From: Streptomyces sp. NK15101
Lineage (GTDB): Bacteria > Actinomycetota > Actinomycetes > Streptomycetales > Streptomycetaceae
Reading direction: 5' to 3'
NCBI RefSeq assembly: GCF_020400725.1
Contig: NZ_JAINVG010000026.1
Coordinates: 1-64,000 of the forward strand
DNA length: 64,000 bases
Both the position numbers and the translations under genes were made by a program. Shown one piece after another: positions 1-9,003 of this stretch (within the stretch, counting starts at the first letter, position 1; each line of letters opens with the position of its first letter). The notes under the pieces are model-generated. The model was given only the letters and a program-made list of their open reading frames with translations. It searched no databases and was not told the DNA's origin.

Positions 1-340
1 CGGGCCCCGGCCCCCCCCGCCCGGGGGGCCGGCCCCCCCGCCGAAGGGACGGGAACCGCCACGGGTGCGGGCGGGGCCTTTCGAGCGGGCGGCGGCCGAC
101 GGGTGTACGTGTCCCAGCGGCTGCCCGGCTGCTCGACGCCGCCAAAGCGGGGCGGCACCGCGGGCGGCAGCGGCCTGAGACACGGTCCGCGGGTGCACGG
201 AGGGGACTTCACGGGGGCCGGCGGGTGCGGTCCACCGTCGTCCGGCACCCTCGGCACCCGGCCGCGCCCTTCAGCCGGGAGACGCTCCGGCACCGGCGGC
301 CCCGGCGGGACCGTCCCCGATCTGTGTCACCTGATCGGTG
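1..340. other. Non-coding or unresolved left end of window
   Basis: No convincing gene was seen. An open frame from about 103 on the plus strand starts with codons ending in G or C, but this bias decays quickly and the frame runs antisense into the MBL-fold gene. A hairpin at 9-30 suggests a transcription end, and the region may hold the 3' flank of a gene lying outside the window. Confidence 0.4.
9..30. terminator. Candidate hairpin terminator
   Basis: Eight-base perfect arms (GGCCCCCC and GGGGGGCC) enclose a six-base loop. There is no T-tract, which is usual for Streptomyces terminators. The region is very G/C-rich, so a chance hairpin is possible. Confidence 0.35.
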
Positions 341-1543
341 TCACCTGTCGCCCGCGAGGTCGAGGTCGTCGCTGCGCGTCTCCTCGGCCGCGACCTCGAC
401 GCTCCGGGTGCGGTGCCACGGGCGTGCGATCGGAAGGGACAGAGCCCGCCACCACGACTCCCCGGGCAGCTTCCCCGCGGGCTCGAACGGCTCACCGGGC
501 CTGGGGAACGCCACCGCCTGGCCGGCCTCCTCGGCCGCGTCCTTCGTCCACTCCCCCGGCTCCGCCCACGCGTGCGGGGCGAGGTTGAAGGTGCCCCAGT
601 GGATCGGCAGCAGCACGCCGCCCGGGCTGCCGCCCTGGAGGTCCAGATGGGACTGCATCCCCTCGGCGGGCGTCATGTGGATGTCGGTCCAGAACTCCGA
701 GTAGGCACCGATCTGGATCATGGTGGCGTCGAAGGGGCCGTGGGCGGCGCCGATGTCCTTGAAGCCGGAGAAGTAGCCGGTGTCGCCGCTGTGGAAGATT
801 CGGTGGGCCGGGCCCCGCACCACCCAGGACGCCCAGAGGGTGTGCTGCTTGTTGCGCAGGCCTCGGCCGCAGAAGTGCCGGGCCGGGGTGGCCGTGAGCC
901 GGAGCTCGCCGACCTCGGTGGACTCGTTCCAGTCCAGCTCGCGCAGGCGGGAGGCGGGCACGCCCCAGCGCTCCAGGTGCGCGCCGACGCCGAGCGGCAC
1001 CGCGAAGAGCGTGTCCGTGGTGGCCAGCGCCTTGATCGTCGGCAGGTCGAGGTGGTCGTAGTGGTCGTGCGAGATCACGACGACGTCGACCGGGCCGAGC
1101 TCGGCGAGCGGCACGGGCACCGGGTGGAGCCGCTTGGGGCCGGCGAAGGGGAACGGGGAGCAGCGGTCGCCCCAGACCGGGTCGAAGAGGACCCGGTGGC
1201 CGTCGATCTCCGCGAGGACCCCGGAGTGCCCCATCCAGGTCAGGCGCAGCCCGGTGGCCGGGGGCCTGGCCAGGTCGGCGAGGGTGGTGGGGTGGACGGG
1301 AATCGTGCCGGTGGGGGCGCGGCGCGCGCGTCCTTCCTTCTCGAAGTAGATCTTGGCGAACTCGATGCCGGACCCGGAGGGGCCTCGTCGCGCCGGTTCG
1401 GGGTTCTGGAAGATCCCGTCCGCGAAGTTCGGCGAGCGACGGATCCGGGCGAGACGCTCACCCGTGGGTTCCGCGCCGAAGGACTCGGGGCGCAGCTCGC
1501 GCAGCCGGGCCCGTGCAGAACGGTCGGAGCCGGTACCGGTCAC
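341..1543 (-). CDS. MBL-fold metallo-hydrolase (NAPE-PLD/UlaG-like)
   Basis: A 400-residue cytoplasmic metallo-beta-lactamase-fold protein. The metal site is visible as the motif SHDHYDHLD around residue 160, followed by a histidine in TPARHFCGRG, an aspartate in HSGDTGYF and a late histidine in LPIHWGTF. This layout (a lipase-like MBL hydrolase with a long N-terminal segment) resembles N-acylphosphatidylethanolamine-hydrolysing phospholipase D and UlaG-type lactonases; the real substrate cannot be told from sequence. The start is a GTG preceded by AGGAGG at five bases. No signal peptide is seen. It is a single gene with no obvious operon partner. Family call is firm, substrate is open. Confidence 0.9.
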   Translation of the reverse strand: MTGTGSDRSARARLRELRPESFGAEPTGERLARIRRSPNFADGIFQNPEPARRGPSGSGIEFAKIYFEKEGRARRAPTGTIPVHPTTLADLARPPATGLRLTWMGHSGVLAEIDGHRVLFDPVWGDRCSPFPFAGPKRLHPVPVPLAELGPVDVVVISHDHYDHLDLPTIKALATTDTLFAVPLGVGAHLERWGVPASRLRELDWNESTEVGELRLTATPARHFCGRGLRNKQHTLWASWVVRGPAHRIFHSGDTGYFSGFKDIGAAHGPFDATMIQIGAYSEFWTDIHMTPAEGMQSHLDLQGGSPGGVLLPIHWGTFNLAPHAWAEPGEWTKDAAEEAGQAVAFPRPGEPFEPAGKLPGESWWRALSLPIARPWHRTRSVEVAAEETRSDDLDLAGDR

Positions 1544-1669
1544 AGGACCTCCTGATCTCTGGGGGTCGTTCCATTATGGGCGGCCCGCGCCGGAGGCGGC
1601 CGGGCCGGTCGGCCGTCCTGAGCGGTCATTCAGTACGATCCCGCCCTTCCCGGACCTGAAGCCCTCTCC

Positions 1670-2064
1670 GTGAACGCCGCTCCCCTGCTGTCCGTCGGCC
1701 GGACCGGCCACGTGACGGGCGCCGGGGCCACCTGGTGGTCGACCGGCTGGTGCGCGGGGTGGCCGGCGGAGGAGGTCGCCGGACCCGCCTCCTCCGCGCA
1801 GACCGTGCATCCGCTCCTGGAGGACGAGGCGGAGGTCCGGAAGCGGCTCACCGCCTTCCTCGACGGCCTCGCCGTCCAGACCACGGCCTGTGCCGCTCCC
1901 TCTCCCGCACCACGACGCTCCGCTGGGCGGACACGGCCCTCGCCCGTGAACCGAACCTCCCGGACCGGGACGTGGCGGCCGCGGGCCGGGACGCGGAGGA
2001 CGGGGCCGAGACCGGGACCGCGGCACGGGTCCCGGCCGGGGCTCAGGTCACCGGCCGGGGCTGA
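1670..2064 (+). pseudogene. Frameshifted small hypothetical gene
   Basis: From a GTG at 1670 the frame shows about 72 codons with near-perfect G/C third positions (start MNAAPLLSVGRTGH). Around 1880-1890 that bias collapses in this frame and appears in the frame one base back, which then runs with good coding character to a TGA at 2062-2064 (ending AGAQVTGRG). A one-base deletion in an ancestral gene of about 130 codons explains both halves; a sequencing error is equally possible. No family was recognised. There are several tryptophans near the N-terminus (TWWSTGWCAGW) and no signal peptide. No clear ribosome-binding site precedes the GTG. Confidence 0.45.
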
Positions 2065-2192
2065 GGTCGCGGCGGGGCCCGGCTCGCGGCCGAAGGGGTC
2101 CCTGGTGGCCGGAGGCCACGGGGCGGGGACAGGGCCGAGGCCGGTGCGGACCCGGCGGTCGGGCGTCGTGGAGTCCCGTCCTGGCGGCCCCG

Positions 2193-2969
2193 TCAGATCA
2201 GCTCGTAGACCGCCGAGACCGTGACCTGCTCCTCGATCTCGCCCGGCGCCAGGGGAACGGTCGGCTCGTCCGCCGGGAGTCCGGGGGCCGAGCCGGGGCC
2301 GGGGCGTACGGACTCGCCCTCGCTCAGCGAGACGAGCCGGCCGAGCCGGTGGCCGCTGAGCCGGGCGTGCTGCGCGGCCTTGTCGTACGCGTCCTGGTAC
2401 GCGGCCTCGCGGGCCTTCGCCCGCAGCGCGGACGGGTCGGCGACGTCGAAGACGACGCCGTTGATCCGGCCCGCGTCCTTCTTGGCGTCGTTGACCGCGC
2501 CGATGACCTGGCCGGTCCTGTCGAGGTCGCGGACCTTCACGGAGAAGGACTGGCCCGCCTGATAGCCGGTCACCTTGCTGTCCCCGTCCTTGTTCTGGGT
2601 GTAGACCGGGGTGAGCGAGAGGCTGTCGGTGCGGATGTCCCGGTCGGCGATCCCCTGCTCGTGCAGCACGTCGAGCACCGCCTCGGCGGCGGTGGTCTGT
2701 GCCGCCATCGCCTCCTTCGCCGTCGGACGGGTGGCCTCGACCCCGACGGAGACGATCGCCAGGTCGGGCGCGGCGGACGCGCGGCCGTTGCCCGTGACGG
2801 TGACCGTGGGCGTGGCCGGGGCGGTCTCCCGGGCGGCGGTGCGCAGGGCGGTCCGCTCGGGCGCGGCGGCCAGGGCGGGGGCCGCGGTGCCGGCGAGGAG
2901 GCCGCCGAGCACGGCGGTGGCAACGAGCAGACGGGAGGTGCGGGCGGCGCTGGGCCGGCGGATCGTCAC
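2193..2969 (-). CDS. Secreted SIMPL domain-containing protein (DUF541)
   Basis: A 258-residue exported protein. The chosen GTG start (2969) follows GAAGGGA by a suitable distance and gives a classical signal peptide: an arginine-rich start, a hydrophobic stretch LLVATAVLGGLLAG and an Ala-X-Ala-type site near PALAAAP. An in-frame start at 3014 would add 15 residues before the signal and is less likely. The mature part starts with TVTVTGNGRASAAPDLA, the usual opening of SIMPL/DUF541 proteins such as Brucella BP26, and ends in the beta-rich region VTVSAVYELI. Proteins of this family form oligomeric assemblies at the cell surface or in the periplasm; function is poorly known. It appears to be a single gene. 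Confidence 0.88.
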   Translation of the reverse strand: MTIRRPSAARTSRLLVATAVLGGLLAGTAAPALAAAPERTALRTAARETAPATPTVTVTGNGRASAAPDLAIVSVGVEATRPTAKEAMAAQTTAAEAVLDVLHEQGIADRDIRTDSLSLTPVYTQNKDGDSKVTGYQAGQSFSVKVRDLDRTGQVIGAVNDAKKDAGRINGVVFDVADPSALRAKAREAAYQDAYDKAAQHARLSGHRLGRLVSLSEGESVRPGPGSAPGLPADEPTVPLAPGEIEEQVTVSAVYELI

Positions 2970-3110
2970 AGGCGGTCCCTTCGGAAGTGGGTGCCGGGGC
3001 TCCGGCGGGCACATCCCAGCACCCGGCGCCGCCGCCCCCGGCGCGCCACTCCTGACCGGCGGCTCCCTTCACCTCTCCGCACCAACCGCGGCCGGGTCCC
3101 GGGCGTGCGC

Positions 3111-4154
3111 TCAGGTCTGGACGAGCGGCTCGTACTCCTCGGGCCGCAGCCCGAAGGTCCAGGCGACGCCCTCCCGCGCGGTCCGGGTCCTGGGCGGCAC
3201 CCGCAGCCAGTACGTCCGGTGGGTGCCGTCCGGCTCGGGCGTGGAGTTGACGACCTCGACCATCACGACGTCCTCGTCGTCGGCGAGTTCGATCCGCCAG
3301 AGGACGCCCGTCTCGTCACCGTGCTCGTGGCGGGCCCCGGAGGCGGCGAGGTAGCGGTCGTAGCCGTAGTACTCCAGCATCACGCGCCGCAGTTCGGCGT
3401 TCTCCTCCGTGCGTATCCGCTCGGGGGTGAGGCCGGGGAGTCCGGCGAGGAACTCGGCGGAGACCTGCATGCCCCGCCAGGCGTGGAGGGCGAACCCGTC
3501 GCGGAAGGCGAGCGCGGGACCGTCGCCCCGGTCGAGGCGTCCGGCCTCGTCCCGGTGGAGTTCGACGGGCCGCTCGCAGATCACGACGGCGTTCTCGTAC
3601 GGCCACCACCAGCCGGCGTGCTCGGCGACGGTGGCGAGTCCCGCGAGCCGTGCGCCGTGTCCGTCGAAGGCGGCGAGCCAGGCGGCGTCGTGCTGGCCGA
3701 GCACCGCGTCGAGCAGCACGAGACGGACGTCGCCCCTCCCGGCCTTCGTCTCCGCCCCTTCGGAGGCCCCCGTCCCCTCGAAGGCCTCCGTCGCCGCGGC
3801 ACGTATCCGGTCGACGAGGGCCCGTGTGAGGTCCCAGAGCGGCGCCCCGGTCGCCTGCCAGTGGGCCGCCCAGCCGGCCGGGCCGAGCTCGTCGTGGAGG
3901 CGGCGGCGCTCCTCGGCCCACGGCCGGGTGCGCACCTCGTCCCGTACCGAACGGCCCGCGTCCGTCAGGCCCTGGAGGAGCATGACGGCCGCGAGGGGCG
4001 AGTCCGCCCAGAGGACGCGCTCCGGCGGGGCGAGGCCGGCCGAGCGGTAGGCGACCCGGACTCCGGCCTCGGCGGCGGCGCGGTCGGCGGGTCCGGTGGC
4101 GGCGGCGACGGCCCGCCACCTGTCGGCGGTCGTGGTGGTGACGCTGCGGTTCAT
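3111..4154 (-). CDS. DUF6745-type hypothetical protein
   Basis: About 347 residues from the ATG at 4154 (start MNRSVTTTTADRW), which has GGGGGA eight bases upstream. In-frame ATGs at 4169 and 4196 are alternatives; the one at 4196 overlaps the stop of the upstream gene as TGATG, so translational coupling could favour it. The protein is cytoplasmic and rich in Trp and Tyr, with a characteristic segment WWWPYENAVVICERPVEL and the C-terminal motif TYWLRVPP. This matches the DUF6745 family as remembered (leucine-rich-repeat-adjacent proteins of unknown role in actinobacteria). No catalytic motif is recognised. It forms an operon with the 108-residue gene just upstream. Confidence 0.8.
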   Translation of the reverse strand: MNRSVTTTTADRWRAVAAATGPADRAAAEAGVRVAYRSAGLAPPERVLWADSPLAAVMLLQGLTDAGRSVRDEVRTRPWAEERRRLHDELGPAGWAAHWQATGAPLWDLTRALVDRIRAAATEAFEGTGASEGAETKAGRGDVRLVLLDAVLGQHDAAWLAAFDGHGARLAGLATVAEHAGWWWPYENAVVICERPVELHRDEAGRLDRGDGPALAFRDGFALHAWRGMQVSAEFLAGLPGLTPERIRTEENAELRRVMLEYYGYDRYLAASGARHEHGDETGVLWRIELADDEDVVMVEVVNSTPEPDGTHRTYWLRVPPRTRTAREGVAWTFGLRPEEYEPLVQT

Positions 4155-4195
4155 CTCGGTGTCCCCCATGTCCTTCACTGCTTCTCCGGCGGACA

Positions 4196-4522
4196 TCAGT
4201 CCGCGACGATCCGGTACGCGCCGGGCACGTACTCCCGCTGCCGCACCACCCGGTACCAGCCCTTGGGGAGGGGTATCGGTGCGTGCTCCTCGTGCACCAC
4301 CCGTCCGCCCTCGGGCAGTTCGAGCAGGAGCGGGCCGAGGGGGCCCGGCTCCCGCACGAGCCGGCCGGGACCGGGGATCGCGTGGGCGTGCCCGGTGACC
4401 TCGCCGAGGGCGAGGACCAGGCGGCCCCGGCCGTCCCTGGGCTCCCCCGCCGCCTTCTTCACCCGCTCCGGAACGGCCGCCTCCGCGACGGGCGCGATCA
4501 GCACGTCTCCCTGCCGGTACAT
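4196..4522 (-). CDS. Small hypothetical protein paired with the DUF6745 gene
   Basis: 108 residues from an ATG with GGGGAGAG just upstream; an in-frame start at 4546 would add eight residues but lacks a better ribosome site. The sequence begins MYRQGDVLIAPV and has repeated beta-type segments, with a conserved-looking GEVTGHAHAI and a late LPKGWYRVVRQREY. No domain family is recognised with confidence. It overlaps the possible start of the DUF6745 gene (TGATG), so the two are co-translated. The RQGDVL and GHAH elements suggest a small beta-barrel, but no function is inferred. Confidence 0.75.
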   Translation of the reverse strand: MYRQGDVLIAPVAEAAVPERVKKAAGEPRDGRGRLVLALGEVTGHAHAIPGPGRLVREPGPLGPLLLELPEGGRVVHEEHAPIPLPKGWYRVVRQREYVPGAYRIVAD

Positions 4523-4689
4523 GACTCTCCCCTCCCCGTCCGGCACGTGCTGCCGGACACGGGAACGACGCTAGGACCCGGCACTGACAACCGGCCGGCA
4601 GGCGACCCGGCGAGGGACGCTGTCGGTGCCGCTTGGTAGAACTCTCTCCATCAGCCCGAGCCACCCCGACCGTCGTCTGGAGCGCCGCC

Positions 4690-5649
4690 ATGACCGTTGG
4701 CACCTACCTGCAGGAATTCCACGGCCTGCCCGTGTTCGACTTCCCGGGCGCGGACGCACAGGTGGAGCTGCCGGCGCCGGAGTCGGTCGCCTGGCGGATC
4801 TCCGCCCCGACGTACTCGGATCCCGGTGACGAGCTGTGGGGGCCGCAGTTCGAGCGGTTCCTGAAGACGGTCGACACGGGCCGGGTGCGCGCGCTGGTCG
4901 TCGGCGGCTGGGACGAGGCCTACGAGAACTCGTCCGCCGACATCGTCACCGCGCTGATCGGCGCCAACAACCGGCTGACGGCCCTGGAGGCGGTGTTCCT
5001 CGGCGACATGACCAGCGAGGACTGCGAGATCTCCTGGATCGTCCAGTCCGACGTGACGCCGCTCCTCGCCGCCTACCCGGCCCTGCGGGAGTTCGGCGTG
5101 CGCGGTGGCTCGGGACTGGCCTTCCCCTCGATCCGGCACACCGGTCTGGAGACCCTGGTCGTGGAGACCGGTGGCCTGCGCGCCGAGGTGGTGCGGGGGA
5201 TCGTGGGCAGCGACCTGCCCGCCCTGGAGAACCTGGAACTCTGGCTCGGCACCGACGAGTACGGCGGCGACAGCACCGTCGAGGACCTGGCGCCGCTGCT
5301 TTCCGGCACGGCGTTCCCCGCCCTGCGCCGCCTGGGACTGTGCGACAGCGTGATCCAGGACGCCGTGGCGGCCGCCGTCGCGGGCGCGCCCGTCGTCGCG
5401 CGCCTCGAGCGGCTCGACCTGTCCATGGGCGTGCTCACCGACGCGGGCGCGGCGGCCCTTCTCGACGGACAGCCGCTGACCCACCTCGCCCACCTCGACC
5501 TCTCCCACCACTACCTGTCGGAGGCGATGTGCGAGCGGGTCCGCGCCGCGCTCGTCCCGTACGGCGTGACCGTGGACCTCGGTGACGCGCAGGTGGCCGA
5601 GGACGACGGCGACGGAGACGTCTGGCGCTACGTCGCGGTCGCCGAATGA
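4690..5649 (+). CDS. STM4015 family protein (leucine-rich-repeat-like)
   Basis: First gene of a five-gene operon. It encodes 319 residues from an ATG with GGAG eight bases upstream. The N-terminus (MTVGTYLQEFHGLPVFDF) and overall layout match the STM4015 family named after Salmonella. The middle and C-terminal parts carry imperfect leucine-rich repeats: LENLELWLGTDE, LRRLGLCDSV, LERLDLSMGVLTDAGA and LAHLDLSHHYLSE. Such repeats usually bind proteins, so it may be a scaffold or target-recognition subunit for the downstream enzymes. The tail is acidic (AEDDGDGDVW). It overlaps the next gene by ATGA. Family identity is good; biochemical role is unknown. Confidence 0.85.
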   Translation: MTVGTYLQEFHGLPVFDFPGADAQVELPAPESVAWRISAPTYSDPGDELWGPQFERFLKTVDTGRVRALVVGGWDEAYENSSADIVTALIGANNRLTALEAVFLGDMTSEDCEISWIVQSDVTPLLAAYPALREFGVRGGSGLAFPSIRHTGLETLVVETGGLRAEVVRGIVGSDLPALENLELWLGTDEYGGDSTVEDLAPLLSGTAFPALRRLGLCDSVIQDAVAAAVAGAPVVARLERLDLSMGVLTDAGAAALLDGQPLTHLAHLDLSHHYLSEAMCERVRAALVPYGVTVDLGDAQVAEDDGDGDVWRYVAVAE

Positions 5650-6833
5650 CCTCCGGCCCGCGCCTCGTGGTCGTCGGCGATCCGGCGGGCCGCCGCGTCG
5701 CGTTCTTCCAGGACGCGCTGCGCGCCGCCGGGCTGCCCGAGGCGCGGGCGGTGTCCTGGCCGGAGGTGCTCCGGGGCCGGGCGCGGTTCGCCGGCGGCGA
5801 GACCGTGCGGCTCGACTCGCCCGGTGAGGATCCGGAGGCCGACCGGCTGCTGCGCGGGGTCGACGATCCGGCCCGGGTGGAGGGCACCGGCCGCTGGTAC
5901 GGACGGTTCACCGCCGCAGTGGCGGACCTGGCCGGCTCCGTCGCGGCGGCGGGCGCCGTCCTCGTCGACGATCCCGCCGAGCTCCCGGTCCTGTTCGACA
6001 AGAGGCTGAGCCACGGCCGGCTCCGGGCGGCCGGAGTGCCGGTGCCCGAGTCGCCGACCTCGGGTCCCGACGCCCCGGTGGTGCGCGGCTGGGCGGACGT
6101 CAGGGCGCTGACCGCGGGGACGGGTCTGCGCCGGGTGTTCGTGAAGCTCGCGCACGGCTCCTCCGCCTCGGGGGTGCTCGCGGTGGAGACGAACGGCGCG
6201 GGGCGGGTCCAGGCCACCACCTCGGTGGAGCACGGGGCCGGCGGACGGCTCTTCAACTCCCTGCGGGTGCGGCGCTACACGAGCGAGCGCGAGGTCGCCG
6301 CGATCGTGGACGCCCTCGCCCCCGACGGCCTGCACGTCGAGCGCTGGCTGCCGAAGGCGACCCAGGACGGCCGGGCGGCCGACCTGCGGGTGGTGGTGGT
6401 CGACGGGCGCGCCACCCATGCCGTGCTCCGCACCAGTCGTTCTCCCATGACCAATCTGCACCTGGGCGGTGCCCGGGGCGATCTGGACGCCGCGCGGGCG
6501 GCGATCGCCGCGGCCGGTGGCCGGTGGGCGGACGCGCTCGCGGTCTGCGAGCGGGCCGCCGCCGCCTTCCCGGGCACCCGGTGCGTGGGGGTCGACCTGC
6601 TGCCCGCGACCGGCTGGCGCCGGTTCGCCGTGGGCGAGGTGAACGCCTTCGGCGATCTGCTGCCCGGTCTCACGGGTCTGTCCGGCAGCGGCGCCGAGGG
6701 GCTCGACACGTACGCGGCGCAGGTCGCGGCACAATTCCGGAGCGGCCGGGGCGCGGACCCCGCTCACGCCTCCCCCCGCACCAGCACCAGCACCAGCACC
6801 ACCGGCACCGTCACAGGAACGAGCACCACGTGA
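5646..6833 (+). CDS. STM4014 family ATP-grasp protein
   Basis: 395 residues, starting inside the stop of the STM4015 gene (ATGA). An N-terminal Rossmann-like segment (RLVVVGDPAGRRVAFF) is followed by an ATP-grasp fold: nucleotide-binding lysine and glycine-rich loop VFVKLAHGSSASGV near residue 160, a central DLRVVVVDGRATHAVLR and C-terminal metal ligands in VGEVNAFGDLLP. ATP-grasp enzymes activate a carboxylate as acyl phosphate and join it to an amine or thiol, so a ligation step is expected. The last 20 or so residues are an unusual Ser/Thr-rich tail encoded by short ACCAGC repeats. The stop overlaps the next GTG start. Substrate unknown. Confidence 0.85.
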   Translation: MTSGPRLVVVGDPAGRRVAFFQDALRAAGLPEARAVSWPEVLRGRARFAGGETVRLDSPGEDPEADRLLRGVDDPARVEGTGRWYGRFTAAVADLAGSVAAAGAVLVDDPAELPVLFDKRLSHGRLRAAGVPVPESPTSGPDAPVVRGWADVRALTAGTGLRRVFVKLAHGSSASGVLAVETNGAGRVQATTSVEHGAGGRLFNSLRVRRYTSEREVAAIVDALAPDGLHVERWLPKATQDGRAADLRVVVVDGRATHAVLRTSRSPMTNLHLGGARGDLDAARAAIAAAGGRWADALAVCERAAAAFPGTRCVGVDLLPATGWRRFAVGEVNAFGDLLPGLTGLSGSGAEGLDTYAAQVAAQFRSGRGADPAHASPRTSTSTSTTGTVTGTSTT

Positions 6834-7666
6834 ACCAGCCCGACATGAACGCGATCGTCGGCAGCCACGATCTGCTCCTGGTCACCCTCGACACCCTCCG
6901 GTACGACGTGGCCGCCGAGCTCGCGGCCGAGGGCCGCATCCCGAACCTGGCCCGTCACCTCCCCGGCGGCGTCTGGGAGCGGCGGCACGCGCCGGGGAGC
7001 TTCACGTACGCCTCCCACCAGGCGATCTTCGCCGGGTTCCTGCCGACCCCGGTGGCCCAGGGTCCCCATCCCCGGCTGTTCGCGGCCCGCTTCGCGGGCA
7101 GCGAGTCGACGGCCGACGGCACCTGGGTCCACGACACCCCGGACTTCGTCTCCGCGCTGGCGGGCGAGGGCTACCGGACGGTGTGCGTCGGCGGGGTGGG
7201 CTTCTTCAACAAGCAGCCGCCCCTGGGCTCCGTGCTCCCCGGCCTGTTCCGGGAGAGCCACTGGGAGCCCTCCTTCGGCGTCGCCTCCCCGAGCTCCTTC
7301 GAGTCCCAGGTCGCGTGCGCCGAGGAGGTCGTCGCCGGCCTCCCCCACGAGGAGCGCCTCTTCCTCTTCGTCAACGTGTCGGCGCTGCACCAGCCCAACT
7401 GGTTCCATCTGCCGGGGGCGACCCGCGAGGCGGGCGACTCGCGGGAGACGCACGCGGCCGCCCTGGAGTACGTCGACCGGCACATCGGGCGGCTCTTCGC
7501 CGCGATGAGCAGCCGCCGCCCCTGTTTCGCGATCGTCTGCTCCGACCACGGCACCGCGTACGGGGAGGACGGCTTCACCGGGCACCGGCTCGGCCACGAG
7601 GTCGTGTGGACCGTGCCGTACGCGCAGTTCGTCCTGTCCGGACCCGAAGGCGGGGTGGCGGCGTGA
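6830..7666 (+). CDS. STM4013/SEN3800 family hydrolase (alkaline phosphatase superfamily)
   Basis: 278 residues from the GTG at 6830, which overlaps the STM4014 stop (GTGA) and has AGGA upstream; an ATG at 6845 lacks a ribosome site. The fold is that of sulfatases and alkaline phosphatases: N-terminal metal motif LLVTLDTLRYD, a Ser/Thr-rich nucleophile loop in GSFTYASHQA, and C-terminal metal ligands in CSDHGTAYGEDG and GHRLGHE. The predicted reaction is hydrolysis or transfer of a phosphate or sulfate ester, possibly on a molecule built by the neighbouring enzymes. It has no signal peptide, so it acts in the cytoplasm, unlike most sulfatases. Confidence 0.86.
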   Translation: MNQPDMNAIVGSHDLLLVTLDTLRYDVAAELAAEGRIPNLARHLPGGVWERRHAPGSFTYASHQAIFAGFLPTPVAQGPHPRLFAARFAGSESTADGTWVHDTPDFVSALAGEGYRTVCVGGVGFFNKQPPLGSVLPGLFRESHWEPSFGVASPSSFESQVACAEEVVAGLPHEERLFLFVNVSALHQPNWFHLPGATREAGDSRETHAAALEYVDRHIGRLFAAMSSRRPCFAIVCSDHGTAYGEDGFTGHRLGHEVVWTVPYAQFVLSGPEGGVAA

Positions 7667-8997
7667 GCGACACCCCCCGCCCGTACCGGAGCTACGTCTA
7701 CGCCTATCCGCACAAGACGGCGTACCGCGCGCTCCCCGAGCGCCCGGAGCTGGCCGCGCTCTGGGCCGGGGAGCCGAAGGACGCGCTCTCCCTGTACGCG
7801 CACATACCGTTCTGCGAGGTCCGCTGCGGCTTCTGCAACCTCTTCACCCGGATCGGCGCCCCGGGCGAGCTGACCACCCGTTACCTCGACGCCCTCGACC
7901 GCCAGGCCGCCACCGTCCGCGAGGCGCTCGGGGACGCGTCGCCGGTGCGGTTCGCCACGGCCGCGTTCGGCGGCGGCACGCCCACCTTCCTCACCGCCGC
8001 CGAGCTGGAGCGGCTCTGCGACATCGCCGAGAAGCGGATGGGCGTGGACCTGAGGGCGGTGCCGCTCTCCGTGGAGACCTCGCCGGCGACCGCGACGGCC
8101 GACCGGCTCGCGCTGCTCGCGGACCGGGGCGCGACGCGGCTCAGCATCGGCGTGCAGAGCTTCGTGGAGGCCGAGGCGCGGGCGGCGGTCCGGCCGCAGC
8201 GCCGCGCGGACGTCGAGGCGGCGCTCGGCCGGATCCGGGACACGGGCGTGCCCGTGCTCAACATCGACCTGATCTACGGCATCGACGGGCAGACCGAGCG
8301 GTCCTGGCGGGTCTCGCTCGACGCGGCCCTCGCCTGGCGGCCCGAGGAGCTGTACCTCTACCCGCTGTACGTGCGCCCGCTCACCGGTCTCGGCCGGATC
8401 CAGGACCCGGCGGCCGCCGACCGGGAGTGGGACGAGCTGCGGCTGCGCCTGTACCGGTACGGCCGGGACCACCTCCTGGCGCACGGCTACGAGCAGGTGT
8501 CGATGCGGATGTTCCGCCGCGCGGACGCGGGTCCCGCCGGCCCGGACGACTACGCCTGCCAGACGGACGGCATGATCGGCCTGGGCTGCGGTGCCCGGTC
8601 GTACACCTCGGCCCTGCACTACTCCTTCGACTACGCCGTCGACATGCGGGAGATCCGCTCGATCATCGACGCGTACACGGAGACCGAGGACTTCTCCCGC
8701 GCGGAGGTGGGCCGGGCGGTGGACGGGGACGAGGCCCGTCGCCGCCATCTGCTCCAGTCGCTGCTCCAGGCCGGGGGCATGCCGCTGGCCGGGTACGAGG
8801 AGCGGTTCGGTTCCTCGCCGTTCGCCGACTTCGCCGGCGAGCTGGGCCGCTTCGAGGCGCTCGGCTGGCTGGACGCGGACGCCCCGGCGGGGCTGCTGCG
8901 GCTTTCGCCCGAGGGGCTCGCGCACTCCGACGGTCTCGGCCCCGAGCTCTTCTCCCCCGCCGTGCGGGCCGCGATGGCCGCGTACGAGGCGAAGTAG
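7663..8997 (+). CDS. STM4012 family radical SAM protein (HemN-like)
   Basis: 444 residues from a GTG that overlaps the preceding stop (GTGA). The radical SAM cluster motif CEVRCGFC lies near residue 50, right after LYAHIPFC as in HemN-type coproporphyrinogen dehydrogenases. It is followed by the GGGTP motif (AFGGGTPTFL) and the LSIGVQSF segment typical of the HemN subgroup. A C-terminal HemN-like domain with QTDGMIGLGCGARSYTS is present. Despite the likeness, it is not expected to be the housekeeping HemN: it sits in the STM operon. HemN-type family members include radical dehydrogenases, methyltransferases and cyclopropanases. Substrate unknown. Confidence 0.9.
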   Translation: MSDTPRPYRSYVYAYPHKTAYRALPERPELAALWAGEPKDALSLYAHIPFCEVRCGFCNLFTRIGAPGELTTRYLDALDRQAATVREALGDASPVRFATAAFGGGTPTFLTAAELERLCDIAEKRMGVDLRAVPLSVETSPATATADRLALLADRGATRLSIGVQSFVEAEARAAVRPQRRADVEAALGRIRDTGVPVLNIDLIYGIDGQTERSWRVSLDAALAWRPEELYLYPLYVRPLTGLGRIQDPAAADREWDELRLRLYRYGRDHLLAHGYEQVSMRMFRRADAGPAGPDDYACQTDGMIGLGCGARSYTSALHYSFDYAVDMREIRSIIDAYTETEDFSRAEVGRAVDGDEARRRHLLQSLLQAGGMPLAGYEERFGSSPFADFAGELGRFEALGWLDADAPAGLLRLSPEGLAHSDGLGPELFSPAVRAAMAAYEAK

Positions 8998-9003
8998 GCG
9001 GCC

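Noticed and set aside
103..588. Plus-strand protein opposite the 3' end of the MBL-fold gene
   Set aside because: Coding bias fades after a few codons and no domain is visible.
7663..8997. Housekeeping coproporphyrinogen dehydrogenase (hemN/hemW)
   Set aside because: The motif is HemN-like, but operon context and family layout match STM4012.
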